The notes: generated from the sequence alone by a model not told the origin. Positions 7,713 through 16,808 are shown, numbered from the stretch's first letter. The stretch is 64,000 bases of DNA from Microvirga sp. VF16 (GCF_016864375.1 NZ_CP069359.1:186001-250000), one strand, 5' to 3'. Numbers and translations are program-made.

Positions 7713-8996
7713 ATGAAGAACGATCCGCGTAGCCACGGCCTCTGGGAGCGCTCGGCGCCTCCCGCACCTCCGACGAGCAGGTTGTCCGACGATCTAGAGG
7801 CCGACGTCGCGGTGATCGGCGCAGGCTTTACCGGCCTTTCGGCGGCACTCCATCTTGCCGAGGCGGGAGCCTCGGTCGCGGTGCTCGAGGGAGTAGAGAT
7901 CGGCTTCGGCGGCTCGGGCCGTAATGTCGGCCTCGTCAACGCGGGTATGTGGGTGATGCCCGATGATCTGCCGGGGGAACTGGGCGAGGTCTACGGCAAC
8001 CGTCTGCTCCACCTGCTCGGCGACGCGCCGAGCTTGGTATTCGAACTCGTCGAGAAACACGCAATGGCCTGCGAGGTCGAACGCAGCGGCACGCTTCACT
8101 GTGCCGTTGGCGCGAAGGGCTTGGCGGAAGTCCACGAGCGGGCGCGGCAATGGCAGGCAAGGGGCGCTCCGGTACGCCTGCTTGATGCGGAGGAGACCGC
8201 ACGGAAGGTCGGAACCAACGCTTACTCCGGCTCGCTTCTCGACCTCCGCGCCGGGACCATCCAGCCGCTGGCCTATGCTCGCGGTCTCGCCGTGGCAGCG
8301 AGCAAAGCAGGCGCGCAGATCTTCACCGCAAGCCCCGTACTGGACGCGCAGGAAGTCGACAGCAGGTGGATGGTGCGCACAAGCGCCGGGTCCGTACAGG
8401 CAAAGTGGGTCATCGTGGCCACGAATGCCTACACGACCAATGTGTGGCCGCAGATCCGGGCCGAGCTCGTGCATCTTCCCTACTTCAATCTCGCCACCAA
8501 GCCGCTGGGCGACAACCTGCGCACTGCGATCCTGCCAGAGCGGCAAGGCGTCTGGGACACGAAGGATATCCTCAGCTCCTTCCGCTTCGACCAGAAGGGG
8601 CGCCTCGTATTCGGGAGTGTGGGCGCTCTGCGTGGCCCTGGACGGACCATCCACCCGAACTGGGGGCGCCGTGCTCTGCGGAAACTCTTCCCCCAGCTTG
8701 CAGGCATCGAGTTTGAGTACGAGTGGTACGGCAGCATCGGCATGACCAGCAACAATCTGCCGAGATTTCATAGGTTGGCCCGGAACGTGGTGTCGTTCAG
8801 CGGCTACAATGGACGGGGCATTGCTCCAGGAACCGTCTTTGGGCGTACGCTCGCGCGGTTTGTCCTTGGCGAACTCGCAGAAGACGATTTGCCTCTTCCC
8901 GTAACCGAACCGGAGCCCGTCCGGCTTCGAGCAGTCAAGGAGGCCTATTACGAGGTTGGGGCTCAGATTGTCCATGCGGCGATGACGCGCTTCTAA
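7713..8996 (+). CDS. FAD-dependent amine/amino-acid oxidoreductase (PuuB/OrdL-like)
   Basis: The product is a 427-aa DAO-superfamily flavoprotein. After about 25 residues comes the FAD fold (EADVAVIGAGFTGLSAALHLAEAG), then GFGGSGRNVGLVNAGMW, the segment that contacts FAD and substrate in gamma-glutamylputrescine oxidase and related oxidases. A C-terminal FAD-closing segment (FSGYNGRGIAPGTVFGRTLA) is present. ATG 7713 is preferred over the upstream in-frame ATG at 7656 because AAGGGAA precedes it and the homologous N-terminus begins there. By homology it deaminates a secondary amine or amino acid with O2 or a quinone. The divergent LysR gene is its likely regulator. Confidence 0.8.
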   Translation: MKNDPRSHGLWERSAPPAPPTSRLSDDLEADVAVIGAGFTGLSAALHLAEAGASVAVLEGVEIGFGGSGRNVGLVNAGMWVMPDDLPGELGEVYGNRLLHLLGDAPSLVFELVEKHAMACEVERSGTLHCAVGAKGLAEVHERARQWQARGAPVRLLDAEETARKVGTNAYSGSLLDLRAGTIQPLAYARGLAVAASKAGAQIFTASPVLDAQEVDSRWMVRTSAGSVQAKWVIVATNAYTTNVWPQIRAELVHLPYFNLATKPLGDNLRTAILPERQGVWDTKDILSSFRFDQKGRLVFGSVGALRGPGRTIHPNWGRRALRKLFPQLAGIEFEYEWYGSIGMTSNNLPRFHRLARNVVSFSGYNGRGIAPGTVFGRTLARFVLGELAEDDLPLPVTEPEPVRLRAVKEAYYEVGAQIVHAAMTRF

Positions 8997-9151
8997 GAAT
9001 CGTGGTTATGTGCCCGTCCTGTGGCGATAGGTAAACCGAGATTGAATAGAAGAAGCGGTACGATGGCGTGATGAGACCGGACAAACTCGATCTCTTTTTT
9101 CCGGTCAGTGACCAGCTTCTCGATGCCAGGTCCAGCCATCTCGTCGATCTG

Positions 9152-10303
9152 TCATGCCTTTGCGGATCTGCGTGGCTTGGACTGCTCCGAGGAGCGGGAG
9201 AGGCCCTGCGTCTTCAGTCCGGCAACCGATCCGCGCATGCGTAGAGCCGGCGTGAGAACCTGACGCTGGGAAGGCGACCGATCTCCACTGATGCGGGACA
9301 GAACCAGCGGCGCCGCGGTGCGTCCCATCTCGTTGAGCGGCTGGGCGATCGCGGTGATTCCAGGCCGGAGGAAGCGCATCCACTCTAGATCATCAAAGCA
9401 GATGAGAGATAGATCCTGCGGCAGTTCGAGGGCTAATTCGCTTATGGCATCCATCGCTCCGGCCGACATCAGGCCATCGGTTGTGAACAGGGCCGTGGGC
9501 CGTCCACTGCCCTGGAGCAGATCCAGCGTTTCTTCCTTGGCAGCTTTTGCTGAATAAGCTCCGACTCGCCGCACAAGATCGAGATCGACCGAGAGGCCTG
9601 CCTCTCGGTGCGCCTGCAGGTAGCCCACAAGGCGCTGCCAGCTGGGATAGAGTGCTCCCGGGTCCACCCGGCCGTGGGCCTCCAGATCGATGAAGGACTT
9701 CAAATCTCCTGCCGTAAACTGCTCCAGCTCCGAGATCAGTCCAATCCGGCGATGTCCTGCGGCAATGACATGCTCGATACAGGCCTTAGCGCCCTTGACA
9801 TTATCCACAGTCACCGAGTCGGCTTCGAGGCCGTGAACGAGGCGATCGATCTGGACGACGGGGCATCCAGCGGCCACGACATTCCTCAGGTGATTGGAAC
9901 TCTGGAGATCCGACGGCGTCACAATCATCCCATCGACCTGCTTCTCCATGAGGAGTTGCACCGCCTCTCGTTCCCGCTGCAGGATCTCGTCGCTGTTGGT
10001 GACAACGATCCCGAATCCTCGGTTGCGGGCAACGTCGGCAATTCCGCGCAGAATACTGGCATAGAAGGGGCTTTCCATATCGCCAGCAACAACCCCAATT
10101 GTCTGGGTTTTGCCGGTGATCAGGCCTCGGGCAAGCAGATTGGGGCGATAACCCAGCTGTTCGGCCGCCTTCCGCACTTTGTCCCGGATCTGCTCGCTGG
10201 AATAGCCGTAGCCGCCCAGAACGCGCCCGGCCGTCGCCGTGCTTACACCGGCAAGCCGGGCAACTTCAATAATCGTCACGTTCTTCGTGCGCTTTTCAGC
10301 CAT
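9152..10303 (-). CDS. LacI-family transcriptional regulator 1
   Basis: The product is a 383-aa LacI/GalR repressor. The HTH is at residues about 6-25 (IIEVARLAGVSTATAGRVL), then a hinge helix (YRPNLLARGLITGKT) and a periplasmic-binding-like core (IGVVAGDMESPFYASILRGI). It is divergent from the TRAP operon. The intergenic region carries two palindromes with the core GAACGTTC, its likely operators. A similar pair of sites in region 1 suggests that it also controls the FAD oxidoreductase and epimerase genes there. ATG 10303 is chosen; a GTG 9 bp upstream is possible. The tail after residue 360 is basic and low-complexity. Confidence 0.88.
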   Translation of the reverse strand: MAEKRTKNVTIIEVARLAGVSTATAGRVLGGYGYSSEQIRDKVRKAAEQLGYRPNLLARGLITGKTQTIGVVAGDMESPFYASILRGIADVARNRGFGIVVTNSDEILQREREAVQLLMEKQVDGMIVTPSDLQSSNHLRNVVAAGCPVVQIDRLVHGLEADSVTVDNVKGAKACIEHVIAAGHRRIGLISELEQFTAGDLKSFIDLEAHGRVDPGALYPSWQRLVGYLQAHREAGLSVDLDLVRRVGAYSAKAAKEETLDLLQGSGRPTALFTTDGLMSAGAMDAISELALELPQDLSLICFDDLEWMRFLRPGITAIAQPLNEMGRTAAPLVLSRISGDRSPSQRQVLTPALRMRGSVAGLKTQGLSRSSEQSKPRRSAKA

Positions 10304-10394
10304 GGATTCCACTGCCGCCCCGTGCGGCCGAGCTTAGCGATGCGTCGGTTCTAAGGGAGCCCCCAAAGGACGAGGTGCAAGGGAAGATTTCGCC

Positions 10395-10424
10395 TTGACG
10401 CTCCGAACGTTCGATGATGATACT
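10395..10424 (+). promoter_or_regulatory. Candidate sigma-70 promoter of the TRAP operon
   Basis: TTGACG (10395-10400) and GATACT (10419-10424) are spaced 18 bp apart. One LacI-type site lies between the two elements and another just downstream, the usual repression geometry. Confidence 0.5.
10402..10415. promoter_or_regulatory. LacI-type operator O1, TCCGAACGTTCGAT
   Basis: The palindromic core GAACGTTC is at 10405-10412, between the -35 and -10 elements. Its centre is 24 bp from that of the second site. Confidence 0.6.
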
Positions 10425-10425
10425 A

Positions 10426-10439
10426 TGAGAACGTTCGCA
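10426..10439. promoter_or_regulatory. LacI-type operator O2, TGAGAACGTTCGCA
   Basis: The palindromic core GAACGTTC (10429-10436) lies immediately downstream of the -10 box. The 14-mer is the exact reverse complement of the site at 1652-1665. Confidence 0.65.
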
Positions 10440-10537
10440 GAGACAACTCCGAACCTAGATTTGAGCATCCTAAACCGAAGGAAGCGGCAGGGATGCTGAA
10501 GAAGACTTGGCACAATCAACAGAAGAGGGAACACCGC

Positions 10538-11533
10538 ATGAGATCACGTCGGAATTTCTTGGCTGGAATCGCGATCCTTGCAACCCTGCCGATGCTCTCC
10601 GCAGCGGCCTTGGCCCAGAAGGTGGAATTGCGCCTCGCCCACGTCAATCAGCCCACGATCGAGTCTCACAAAGTTGCTGTCGAAGTGGCCGAGCGCATCG
10701 CCAAGCGGAGCGAAGGACGCATCACGATCAAAGTCTTCCCCGGCGGTATGTTGGGAACGACGACCGACATGTTGGAGCAGGCGAGCCAAGGCGAGCCGAT
10801 TATCACCTTCACCGATGCGGCTTATCTCTCGAGCTTCGGCGTGCCTGAAATGGGCATTGTTGGCGGGCCGTTCATTGTCGAGAACAATGAGGAGGCTGAG
10901 CGTCTCGCCTTCTCGCCGTTGATGAAGGGTTGGTACGACAAGCTTGCCGAGAAGGCGAAGATCCGCGTTCTCGCCCTCAACTGGTTCGATGGCGCCCGAC
11001 ATATGATTGGGAGCAAGCCCTATCCGACTCCGGCCGACCTCAAGGGCGTGAAGGTCCGCGTTCCACCCGTGCCGACTTGGCAAAAGACCTTTGAACCCTT
11101 GGGTGCAGTTCCGACCACAGTCGAGGCGGCCGAAACCTATTCCGCTTTGTCTCAAGGCGTCGTCAATGCCGGCGAGTCTCCGCTCACAGGCCTGCGGGCA
11201 AACCGCTGGTACGAAGTGGTGAAGGACATCACTCTCACAGGACACTTCAATCTCTTCACTGGCTGGGTGATGAGCGACGCGGCCTACAACGCGCTGAGCC
11301 CATCCGACCGCGCCATGTTGCTGGAAGAATTTCGTGCGGGCGGGCAGGAACTCTCCAAACGTTCGACTGACATGAATGATCAGATCCGCAGGGAATTCGA
11401 AGCAAAAGGCGTCAAGTTCCACAACGCTGATGTTCCCGCCTACCGCAAGGCAACGGCATCCTTCTACACCAGCTTCCCGCAATGGCCCGCCGGTCTGCTC
11501 GAGCAGGTTCGCGCGGCCGCATCAGGTCAGTAA
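10538..11533 (+). CDS. dctP: TRAP transporter solute-binding protein (DctP family)
   Basis: The product is a 331-aa periplasmic binding protein. The N-terminus MRSRRNFLAGIAILATL carries a twin-arginine-like SRRNFL motif before a hydrophobic stretch and an ALAQ cleavage region, so Tat export is possible. The mature part follows the DctP pattern (LRLAHVNQPTIESHKVAVEVAE; FPGGMLGTTTDMLEQ; the ADLKGVKVRVPP region with the carboxylate-binding Arg). ATG 10538 is chosen over the upstream ATG at 10493 because AGAGGGA precedes it and the signal begins there. It delivers a carboxylate ligand, possibly an amino- or keto-acid given the downstream ketimine-reductase-like gene, to the DctQ-DctM membrane subunits. 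Confidence 0.88.
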   Translation: MRSRRNFLAGIAILATLPMLSAAALAQKVELRLAHVNQPTIESHKVAVEVAERIAKRSEGRITIKVFPGGMLGTTTDMLEQASQGEPIITFTDAAYLSSFGVPEMGIVGGPFIVENNEEAERLAFSPLMKGWYDKLAEKAKIRVLALNWFDGARHMIGSKPYPTPADLKGVKVRVPPVPTWQKTFEPLGAVPTTVEAAETYSALSQGVVNAGESPLTGLRANRWYEVVKDITLTGHFNLFTGWVMSDAAYNALSPSDRAMLLEEFRAGGQELSKRSTDMNDQIRREFEAKGVKFHNADVPAYRKATASFYTSFPQWPAGLLEQVRAAASGQ

Positions 11534-11614
11534 GACCAGCCATTTAATGCTTGTGATGGCGCCTCGGGTACCCGCCGAGGCGCCATAGACATCCGTCCAA
11601 TTCGGAGCAGGGAC

Positions 11615-12094
11615 TTGCGTATTGTGAACTGGATCGGAGAGCTGGCCGGGAGCGTCATTCCCGTCATACTCCTCGCGCTCGTGATCATCAGCGTCGGCGC
11701 GGACGTTGTTGGCCGAAACATCTTCTCCGCTCCCATTTTCGGCGCAAGCGAAGTGGCCGTTCTCGCCTTCGTGTGGCTGGTTTGGCTCGGGGTAATCGGT
11801 GCCGCCAAGCGGGACGACCTGATGGGGGTCCGCTACTTTGTTGATCTTTTGCCGCCCCGTGGCAGGCATCTGGTGCACGCCACGATGAACGTTATCGTTG
11901 CCCTGATCGCGGCTGGGGTCATCTATGCCGCCATAATGCAGATCAGAACCGCCCGCTTCACCACGTTCATGTCCATCGATGTCCCAAAATGGGTTATGTC
12001 CGTGGGCCTCGCAATCTCCATGGCTGCGATCATTGTGATCTATCTCGCTAGAGCCTGGGTTGAGCTGAAGCAGGCGGGGAGTGTTCACCGGTGA
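11615..12094 (+). CDS. dctQ: TRAP transporter small permease subunit (DctQ)
   Basis: The product is a 159-aa inner-membrane protein with four hydrophobic segments (about residues 10-33, 45-66, 88-108 and 128-150), the standard DctQ topology. The start codon is TTG at 11615, after GGAGCAGGGAC. The stop overlaps the start of dctM by 4 bp (GTGA), which indicates translational coupling. It pairs with DctM to form the sodium-driven TRAP permease. Confidence 0.85.
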   Translation: MRIVNWIGELAGSVIPVILLALVIISVGADVVGRNIFSAPIFGASEVAVLAFVWLVWLGVIGAAKRDDLMGVRYFVDLLPPRGRHLVHATMNVIVALIAAGVIYAAIMQIRTARFTTFMSIDVPKWVMSVGLAISMAAIIVIYLARAWVELKQAGSVHR

Positions 12095-13368
12095 TCGCGC
12101 TCACGTTTATCGTCTTCCTTCTTCTGCTTTTTGCTGGCATGCCGATCTCCTTCGTGCTGCTCGGATCGGCCATGTCCTACTTCATAGCCAACCCGATTGC
12201 GCCGAGCATCATCGCGCAACGCATGAACGGGAGCCTGGAGCTGTTTCCTCTGCTCGCCGTACCCTTCTTCGTCTTTGCGGGGGCGGCCATGGCGCGTGGC
12301 GGAATTGCCGACCGTCTCTATGGTTTCGCTGAAGCGCTCGTCGGCCACTGGCGCGGCGGGCTTGCCCAGGTTGCCGTCATCAATTCGCTGTTCATGGGAG
12401 CCATGTCAGGCTCATCGAACGCCGATGCCGCAATTGATGCTCGTACGGTCGTGCCGATCATGCGAAAGCAGGGATACTCGAATGGCTTCGCCTCCGCGAT
12501 CAGCGCCTGCTCGGGCGTGATCGCCCCGGTACTGCCGCCGAGCATCGGCCTGATCATCTATGGCCTCCTGACGAACACGTCGATCGGCCAGCTCTTCATT
12601 GGCGGCATCATTCCCGCCTTCCTGATCGCTGCGGCCTTGATGATCACCGTCCACCAAGTGGCCAAGCGTCGTGGCTATGGCGCTCTGAGACCCCACCGGA
12701 TGCCGGTGCGCGAGATCGCGATCAAAGCACGCCATGCACTCTGGGCGCTGGCCATGCCGTTCCTGCTACTGTTTGGATTACGGATCGGTTGGTTCACCCC
12801 AACCGAACTCGGAGCGATCGCGGCGGCTTATGCGCTTTTCGTGGGCCTGTTCATCTATCGAGGCTTCAGCGTCGGTGAGACTTATGAACTCGCGCGGGAG
12901 TCAGCGCATACGACTGCGAATGTCATGCTGATCATCGCGGCCTCAGCCATCTTCTCGGTTGTTCTCACCCTGGAAGAGGTCCCTCAGACGGTCGTGGGAT
13001 ATCTTCTCGCCATGACCGACAACAAATACGTGGCGCTTGCGCTGATCAACATCCTTCTCCTCCTGCTCGGAACGGTTATGGAGGGGCTCTCTCTGATGGT
13101 GATCCTAGCACCTCTGTTTGTTCAGGTCATGCAGAGGTTCGGGATTGATCCCATCCACTTCGGCGTCGTTCTGATCGTCAATCTCACCATCGGTTCCGTG
13201 TCGCCACCGATCGGCTCGGTCCTGTTCACTGTTTGCTCAATCACCAAATGCTCGATCGAAGAGTTCACGAGAGAATCCATTCCGTTGCTCATGGCTCTGA
13301 TTGTAGTCCTCTTCCTGATCACCTTCCTGCCCGATACGGTATTGCTCCTGCCGAGGATGCTGTTCTGA
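12091..13368 (+). CDS. dctM: TRAP transporter large permease subunit (DctM)
   Basis: The product is a 425-aa polytopic membrane protein with about a dozen hydrophobic segments. Family landmarks include LFAGMPISFVLLGSAM at the N-terminus, GAMSGSSNADAA in the first ion-binding hairpin and SPPIGSVLFTVCSI in the second. It begins with GTG inside the end of dctQ. It is the transport-pathway subunit, taking up the DctP-bound solute with sodium. The ligand is not predictable from sequence. Confidence 0.9.
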   Translation: MIALTFIVFLLLLFAGMPISFVLLGSAMSYFIANPIAPSIIAQRMNGSLELFPLLAVPFFVFAGAAMARGGIADRLYGFAEALVGHWRGGLAQVAVINSLFMGAMSGSSNADAAIDARTVVPIMRKQGYSNGFASAISACSGVIAPVLPPSIGLIIYGLLTNTSIGQLFIGGIIPAFLIAAALMITVHQVAKRRGYGALRPHRMPVREIAIKARHALWALAMPFLLLFGLRIGWFTPTELGAIAAAYALFVGLFIYRGFSVGETYELARESAHTTANVMLIIAASAIFSVVLTLEEVPQTVVGYLLAMTDNKYVALALINILLLLLGTVMEGLSLMVILAPLFVQVMQRFGIDPIHFGVVLIVNLTIGSVSPPIGSVLFTVCSITKCSIEEFTRESIPLLMALIVVLFLITFLPDTVLLLPRMLF

Positions 13369-13451
13369 GGCTAAGGAGAGGCGAGCTGAGTTTGCGAATT
13401 GCACGCAAGATTCGTCGGTTAGCGCCAATAATGTTGAATGGAGAGTGTGTC

Positions 13452-14399
13452 ATGAAGTTCGTCGATGCGGATACCGTGCATCGCCTGCTCGATTACCCTG
13501 GGCTCGTTGAAGGACTTCGGGCTGCGCACAAGGGTGTGTCTCCGAGAAGCGACGCCTCGGTCATGGATGAGCCAAACGGTGGTGACAACAAGTTCGTTTC
13601 GCTAGTGGCTTGGGCTACGCGGGAGGTGATCGCGGTCAAGCTTGTGGGCGTTTTCCCGTCTAACTTGGCGCTGCAGCCGCCGCAGCCCTCGGTTCAAGGC
13701 CTTGTCGCAGTTTTCGACGGCAAAACGGGTGCGCCCGTTCTAGCAGCCGATGGTGCGGCTCTAACCTTTCGCAAGACAGCTGCCGATTCCGCCCTAGGTG
13801 CAAGCTTTCTCGCGCGAGAAGACGCGGAGGTGCTTCTCGTCGTGGGAGCCGGCGGCCTCGCTCCGCACGTCATTCTCGCCCATACGAGCGTCCGACCCTC
13901 GATCAAGCGCGTCCTGATCTGGAACCGCACCGCGGCACGAGCGGAGGCGCTGGCCCGTGAGATGCAGATCGAAGGCGTCTTGATCTCCGCTGTCCGTGAT
14001 CTCGATGCGGCCATACCCGAAGCGGACGTGATCTCCTGCGTGACCATGTCGACCGAGCCCCTCGTCAAGGGGGCCCTCTTGAAGCCAGGCGCACATGTGG
14101 ACCTGATCGGTGCCTATCTGCCCACCATGCGTGAGGCGGATGACGAAACGATCCGGCGTGGCCGTGTCTTTGTTGATACCCGTGCCGGAATGGAAGGAGC
14201 AGGCGATCTGTTTCAGCCGGTCCAGCGCGGGCTCTTCGCATGGGCTGACGTTCAGGCGGATCATTTCGAACTCTGCACCACGGCCAGGGCAGGCCGCGAG
14301 GATCTGAACGAGATAACCGTCTTCAAGAATGTGGGAGGAGGTCACCTCGATCTCTTTACTGCTCGCCACCTTGGGGAACGGTTGCGGCAGATCGTCTAG
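13452..14399 (+). CDS. Ornithine cyclodeaminase/mu-crystallin family protein
   Basis: The product is a 315-aa NAD(P)-binding protein. The central Rossmann motif VLLVVGAGGLAPHVILAH lies near residue 121, followed by IWNRTAARAEALA, where adenosine-ribose discrimination occurs. The N-terminal lid has VMDEPNGGDNKFVSLVAW. The family includes ornithine cyclodeaminase, ketimine reductases and delta-1-pyrroline-2-carboxylate reductase. ATG 13452 has GGAGAG upstream; a much longer in-frame reading overlaps dctM and is rejected. Position after the TRAP genes suggests it acts on the imported compound or on an imine made by the FAD oxidase at 7713. That link is inference. Confidence 0.82.
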   Translation: MKFVDADTVHRLLDYPGLVEGLRAAHKGVSPRSDASVMDEPNGGDNKFVSLVAWATREVIAVKLVGVFPSNLALQPPQPSVQGLVAVFDGKTGAPVLAADGAALTFRKTAADSALGASFLAREDAEVLLVVGAGGLAPHVILAHTSVRPSIKRVLIWNRTAARAEALAREMQIEGVLISAVRDLDAAIPEADVISCVTMSTEPLVKGALLKPGAHVDLIGAYLPTMREADDETIRRGRVFVDTRAGMEGAGDLFQPVQRGLFAWADVQADHFELCTTARAGREDLNEITVFKNVGGGHLDLFTARHLGERLRQIV

Positions 14400-14502
14400 A
14401 GCATCGGCCCCGAGAGTAGATTCACTCTTGGGACCTAATCTCCCTTCTTGATTGGCGCATCGCTGAGTGCGGAATAACGGGCCCGCTATTCCGCATGAGA
14501 CC

Positions 14503-15636
14503 TTAAGATCGGCTTCCGGTCCTCGTCCGTGCCCTCGCCGGCTTCGACCGTTTCACACTGTCTTCGTCCATGGCGGGAGTACCAACGGACTGGCGGTCGA
14601 TCAGCGTCGACTTCAGAACGAAGCGGCGGGGCGCATGAACAGCTCCGCGAACTCGCTCGATCAGCATGCGCGCGCTCTCCCTCCCAAGGTCATAGATTGG
14701 CTGCGCAATGACGGTCACGGGCGGCGTTGTCACACTCGTCCAATCCGCATCGTGAAAGGCGATAAGCGAGACGTCCCCCGGAACTTGCAACCCGAGAGCC
14801 CGAACGGTTTTGAACACTTCGAGAGCAATGACGTTGTCGGATGCAAGGATTGCCGATGGGTGATCAGGAAGAGCCAGCAGGTCCATCACGATCTTGCGAG
14901 TCATGGATGGCTCGGTGGCACCGAGCCGAATGTAGCGCTCCGGGGCTTCGATACCAGCCTGTCGAGCGACCTCTAGAAAGCCATCAATGCGATCCAACAC
15001 CGTCGATGTATCAATTTGGTCGCGACTTCGGAATAAGATCTCGCCGGATTTTACAGCTGAGATATATGCAATACGGCGATGGCCGAATTCAATCAGGCGG
15101 CGGGTGGCTACTGACGCTGCAGTGTGATCGTCTGTCATGACAGTATCGACCGACAGGTTGGATACGGCGCGATCCAGGAGCACGACGGGACGTCCGGTTT
15201 TCTGCAGTGATAGAAGATGGTGCGTCTCGGAGGTTTTGGCCGGAGTGACGATCAGGCCGTCAACCCTCTTGCCCATTAGAACCCGGACGGCATCTCTTTC
15301 CTTCTCAATTTCTTCACCGGAGTTCGCCAGGATGACGTCGAATCCTTCCGCGCGCGCCGCGTCGCTGATGCCGCGGACAGCGAGGCCGAAATAAGGGTTC
15401 TCGATATCGCCCACGATGACGCCGATAATCCCTGATCGGCCCGTGGTCATGCTGCGGGCAAGTTCATTGGCCTGATAGCCGAGCTCCTGCGCTGCCGCGA
15501 GAACTTTGTCCTTCACAGCCGAGCTGGTTGTTCCATAGCGGCCGAGGACGCGAGCCGCCGTCGCCTTCGAGACGCCCGCCCTCTGAGCAACGTCTTGGAC
15601 GGTCACCAGGCGTTTCGGTGTTTCACTATTTTTCAT
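14503..15636 (-). CDS. LacI-family transcriptional regulator 2
   Basis: The product is a 377-aa LacI/GalR repressor. The HTH is at residues about 12-31 (VQDVAQRAGVSKATAARVL), the hinge is YQANELARSMTTGRSG, and a sugar-binding-like core follows (IGVIVGDIENPYFGLAVRGI). It resembles regulator 1 in length and in a basic tail, suggesting a common origin. It is divergent from the ABC importer operon, and two perfect TGAGACCGGTCTCA palindromes lie in the intergenic region, its probable operators. Confidence 0.9.
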   Translation of the reverse strand: MKNSETPKRLVTVQDVAQRAGVSKATAARVLGRYGTTSSAVKDKVLAAAQELGYQANELARSMTTGRSGIIGVIVGDIENPYFGLAVRGISDAARAEGFDVILANSGEEIEKERDAVRVLMGKRVDGLIVTPAKTSETHHLLSLQKTGRPVVLLDRAVSNLSVDTVMTDDHTAASVATRRLIEFGHRRIAYISAVKSGEILFRSRDQIDTSTVLDRIDGFLEVARQAGIEAPERYIRLGATEPSMTRKIVMDLLALPDHPSAILASDNVIALEVFKTVRALGLQVPGDVSLIAFHDADWTSVTTPPVTVIAQPIYDLGRESARMLIERVRGAVHAPRRFVLKSTLIDRQSVGTPAMDEDSVKRSKPARARTRTGSRS

Positions 15637-15685
15637 ATCTGATCACCTAGAGGCGTTAAGTACAGTGCGTCAAGTGAATCAGGCG

Positions 15686-15714
15686 TTGACATGTGAGACC
15701 GGTCTCAATAACTT
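15686..15714 (+). promoter_or_regulatory. Candidate promoter of the amino-acid ABC operon
   Basis: A perfect TTGACA (15686-15691) is followed after 17 bp by a weak -10 TAACTT (15709-15714). The first operator fills the spacer, so repressor binding would block polymerase. Confidence 0.45.
15694..15707. promoter_or_regulatory. LacI-type operator, perfect palindrome TGAGACCGGTCTCA (copy 1)
   Basis: This is a perfect 14-bp palindrome with a central CG. The second identical copy is 23 bp away centre to centre, about two helical turns, which favours cooperative binding on one face. Confidence 0.7.
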
Positions 15715-15716
15715 CA

Positions 15717-15730
15717 TGAGACCGGTCTCA
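15717..15730. promoter_or_regulatory. LacI-type operator, perfect palindrome TGAGACCGGTCTCA (copy 2)
   Basis: This is identical to copy 1 and lies just downstream of the candidate -10 element. About 150 bp of leader separate it from the binding-protein gene, with no gene seen between. Confidence 0.7.
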
Positions 15731-15882
15731 CAAGGCATTCTACAGAAGCCTGCAAGAACCGGAAGAGCCGACGGCAGAGGAGAGCCGGACACAGAAGAAG
15801 AGCGTGACGATAGGTCCGGGAATGCTCAAGGCCAGCTCAAGCAAAAACAAAAGCTAAGGCATCTTTCAGAATGAGGAACACG

Positions 15883-16716
15883 ATGAACAACGCGCAATGG
15901 TATAGCCCCATAGCCAAGGTGGCCGCGTTCGCCACGCTCACGCTCGGCATTGTCTTCACAGGCGCTGCCGACGCACAGACGTCCAAGAGCAACCCCTACA
16001 ATCTCATTGATCCGGCGCGGGTCAGCGTCGGCACCATGGGAGATTCAAGGCCCTATGCCTTCGTCGATAAAAACGGCGAGTTCTCCGGCTTCGATATCGA
16101 ACTCTTCCTCGACGTGGCACGCCGGCTGGGTTTTACCAAGGATCAGGTGTCCTTCACCGGACAGGACTTCTCGGCTTTGATCCCGTCGGTGGCCAATGGC
16201 CGCTTTGACGTTGCAGTTGCCGCCATCGGTACGACGGAGCCGCGGAAGAAGACCGTGGACTTTTCCGACGGCTATCTGGCGGGATACCTCTCGGTGATCA
16301 CCGCCGATGAGAAGATCAAGACGGAGGCCGACCTGACGGGCAAGCGTCTCGGGGTCGTCCAGGGCACCCTCCAGGAGATCTTTGCGACAAAGAATTTCAC
16401 CAAAACGGATCTTGTGAAGTTCCCCGACAACAACGCAGCCATTTCTGCTCTCAACAATGGGACGATTGACGCCCACTTCTTCGACTATGAGGCAGCCAAG
16501 CAGCAGGCTGAGCGCTACAAGACGCTCAGGATCGCCATCAATATCCCGTCCTTCGACGCTCCGGCCGGCTTTGTGGTGCAGAAGGGCAACAATGCCTTCC
16601 GGGAAGCACTGAACAAGGGTCTGCGTGAAGCCATGCAGGACGGCACCTGGAAGCGGCTCCACGAGAAGTGGTTCCCTGGCACGCCGATGCCCGACCAGTA
16701 TCTGCCGAGGTCGTAA
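15883..16716 (+). CDS. Polar amino-acid ABC transporter substrate-binding protein
   Basis: The product is a 277-aa periplasmic protein of the SBP_bac_3 family. A Sec signal peptide covers about residues 1-31 (KVAAFATLTLGIVFTGAADAQ). Then come VSVGTMGDSRPYAFVDKNGE and FSGFDIELFLDVARRLG, the usual ligand-contacting N-lobe of HisJ/GlnH-type proteins, and LTGKRLGVVQGT in the second lobe. ATG 15883 is preferred because AGGA lies 6 bp upstream; ATG 15871 is possible. It feeds the fused permease-ATPase encoded next. The ligand is probably an amino acid or opine-like compound. Confidence 0.88.
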   Translation: MNNAQWYSPIAKVAAFATLTLGIVFTGAADAQTSKSNPYNLIDPARVSVGTMGDSRPYAFVDKNGEFSGFDIELFLDVARRLGFTKDQVSFTGQDFSALIPSVANGRFDVAVAAIGTTEPRKKTVDFSDGYLAGYLSVITADEKIKTEADLTGKRLGVVQGTLQEIFATKNFTKTDLVKFPDNNAAISALNNGTIDAHFFDYEAAKQQAERYKTLRIAINIPSFDAPAGFVVQKGNNAFREALNKGLREAMQDGTWKRLHEKWFPGTPMPDQYLPRS

Positions 16717-16808
16717 CAGCCTGGAGAGCATCCCGCGTTTCCTGGTTGGAGCAGCTATAGGTCTGCTCCAACCAAGCCGAACCGCGGAAGCAGTAGGGAG
16801 CAGAACGT

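Noticed and set aside
9105..9383. 92-aa reverse frame at the end of LacI regulator 1
   Set aside because: It overlaps the well-supported LacI coding region in another frame.
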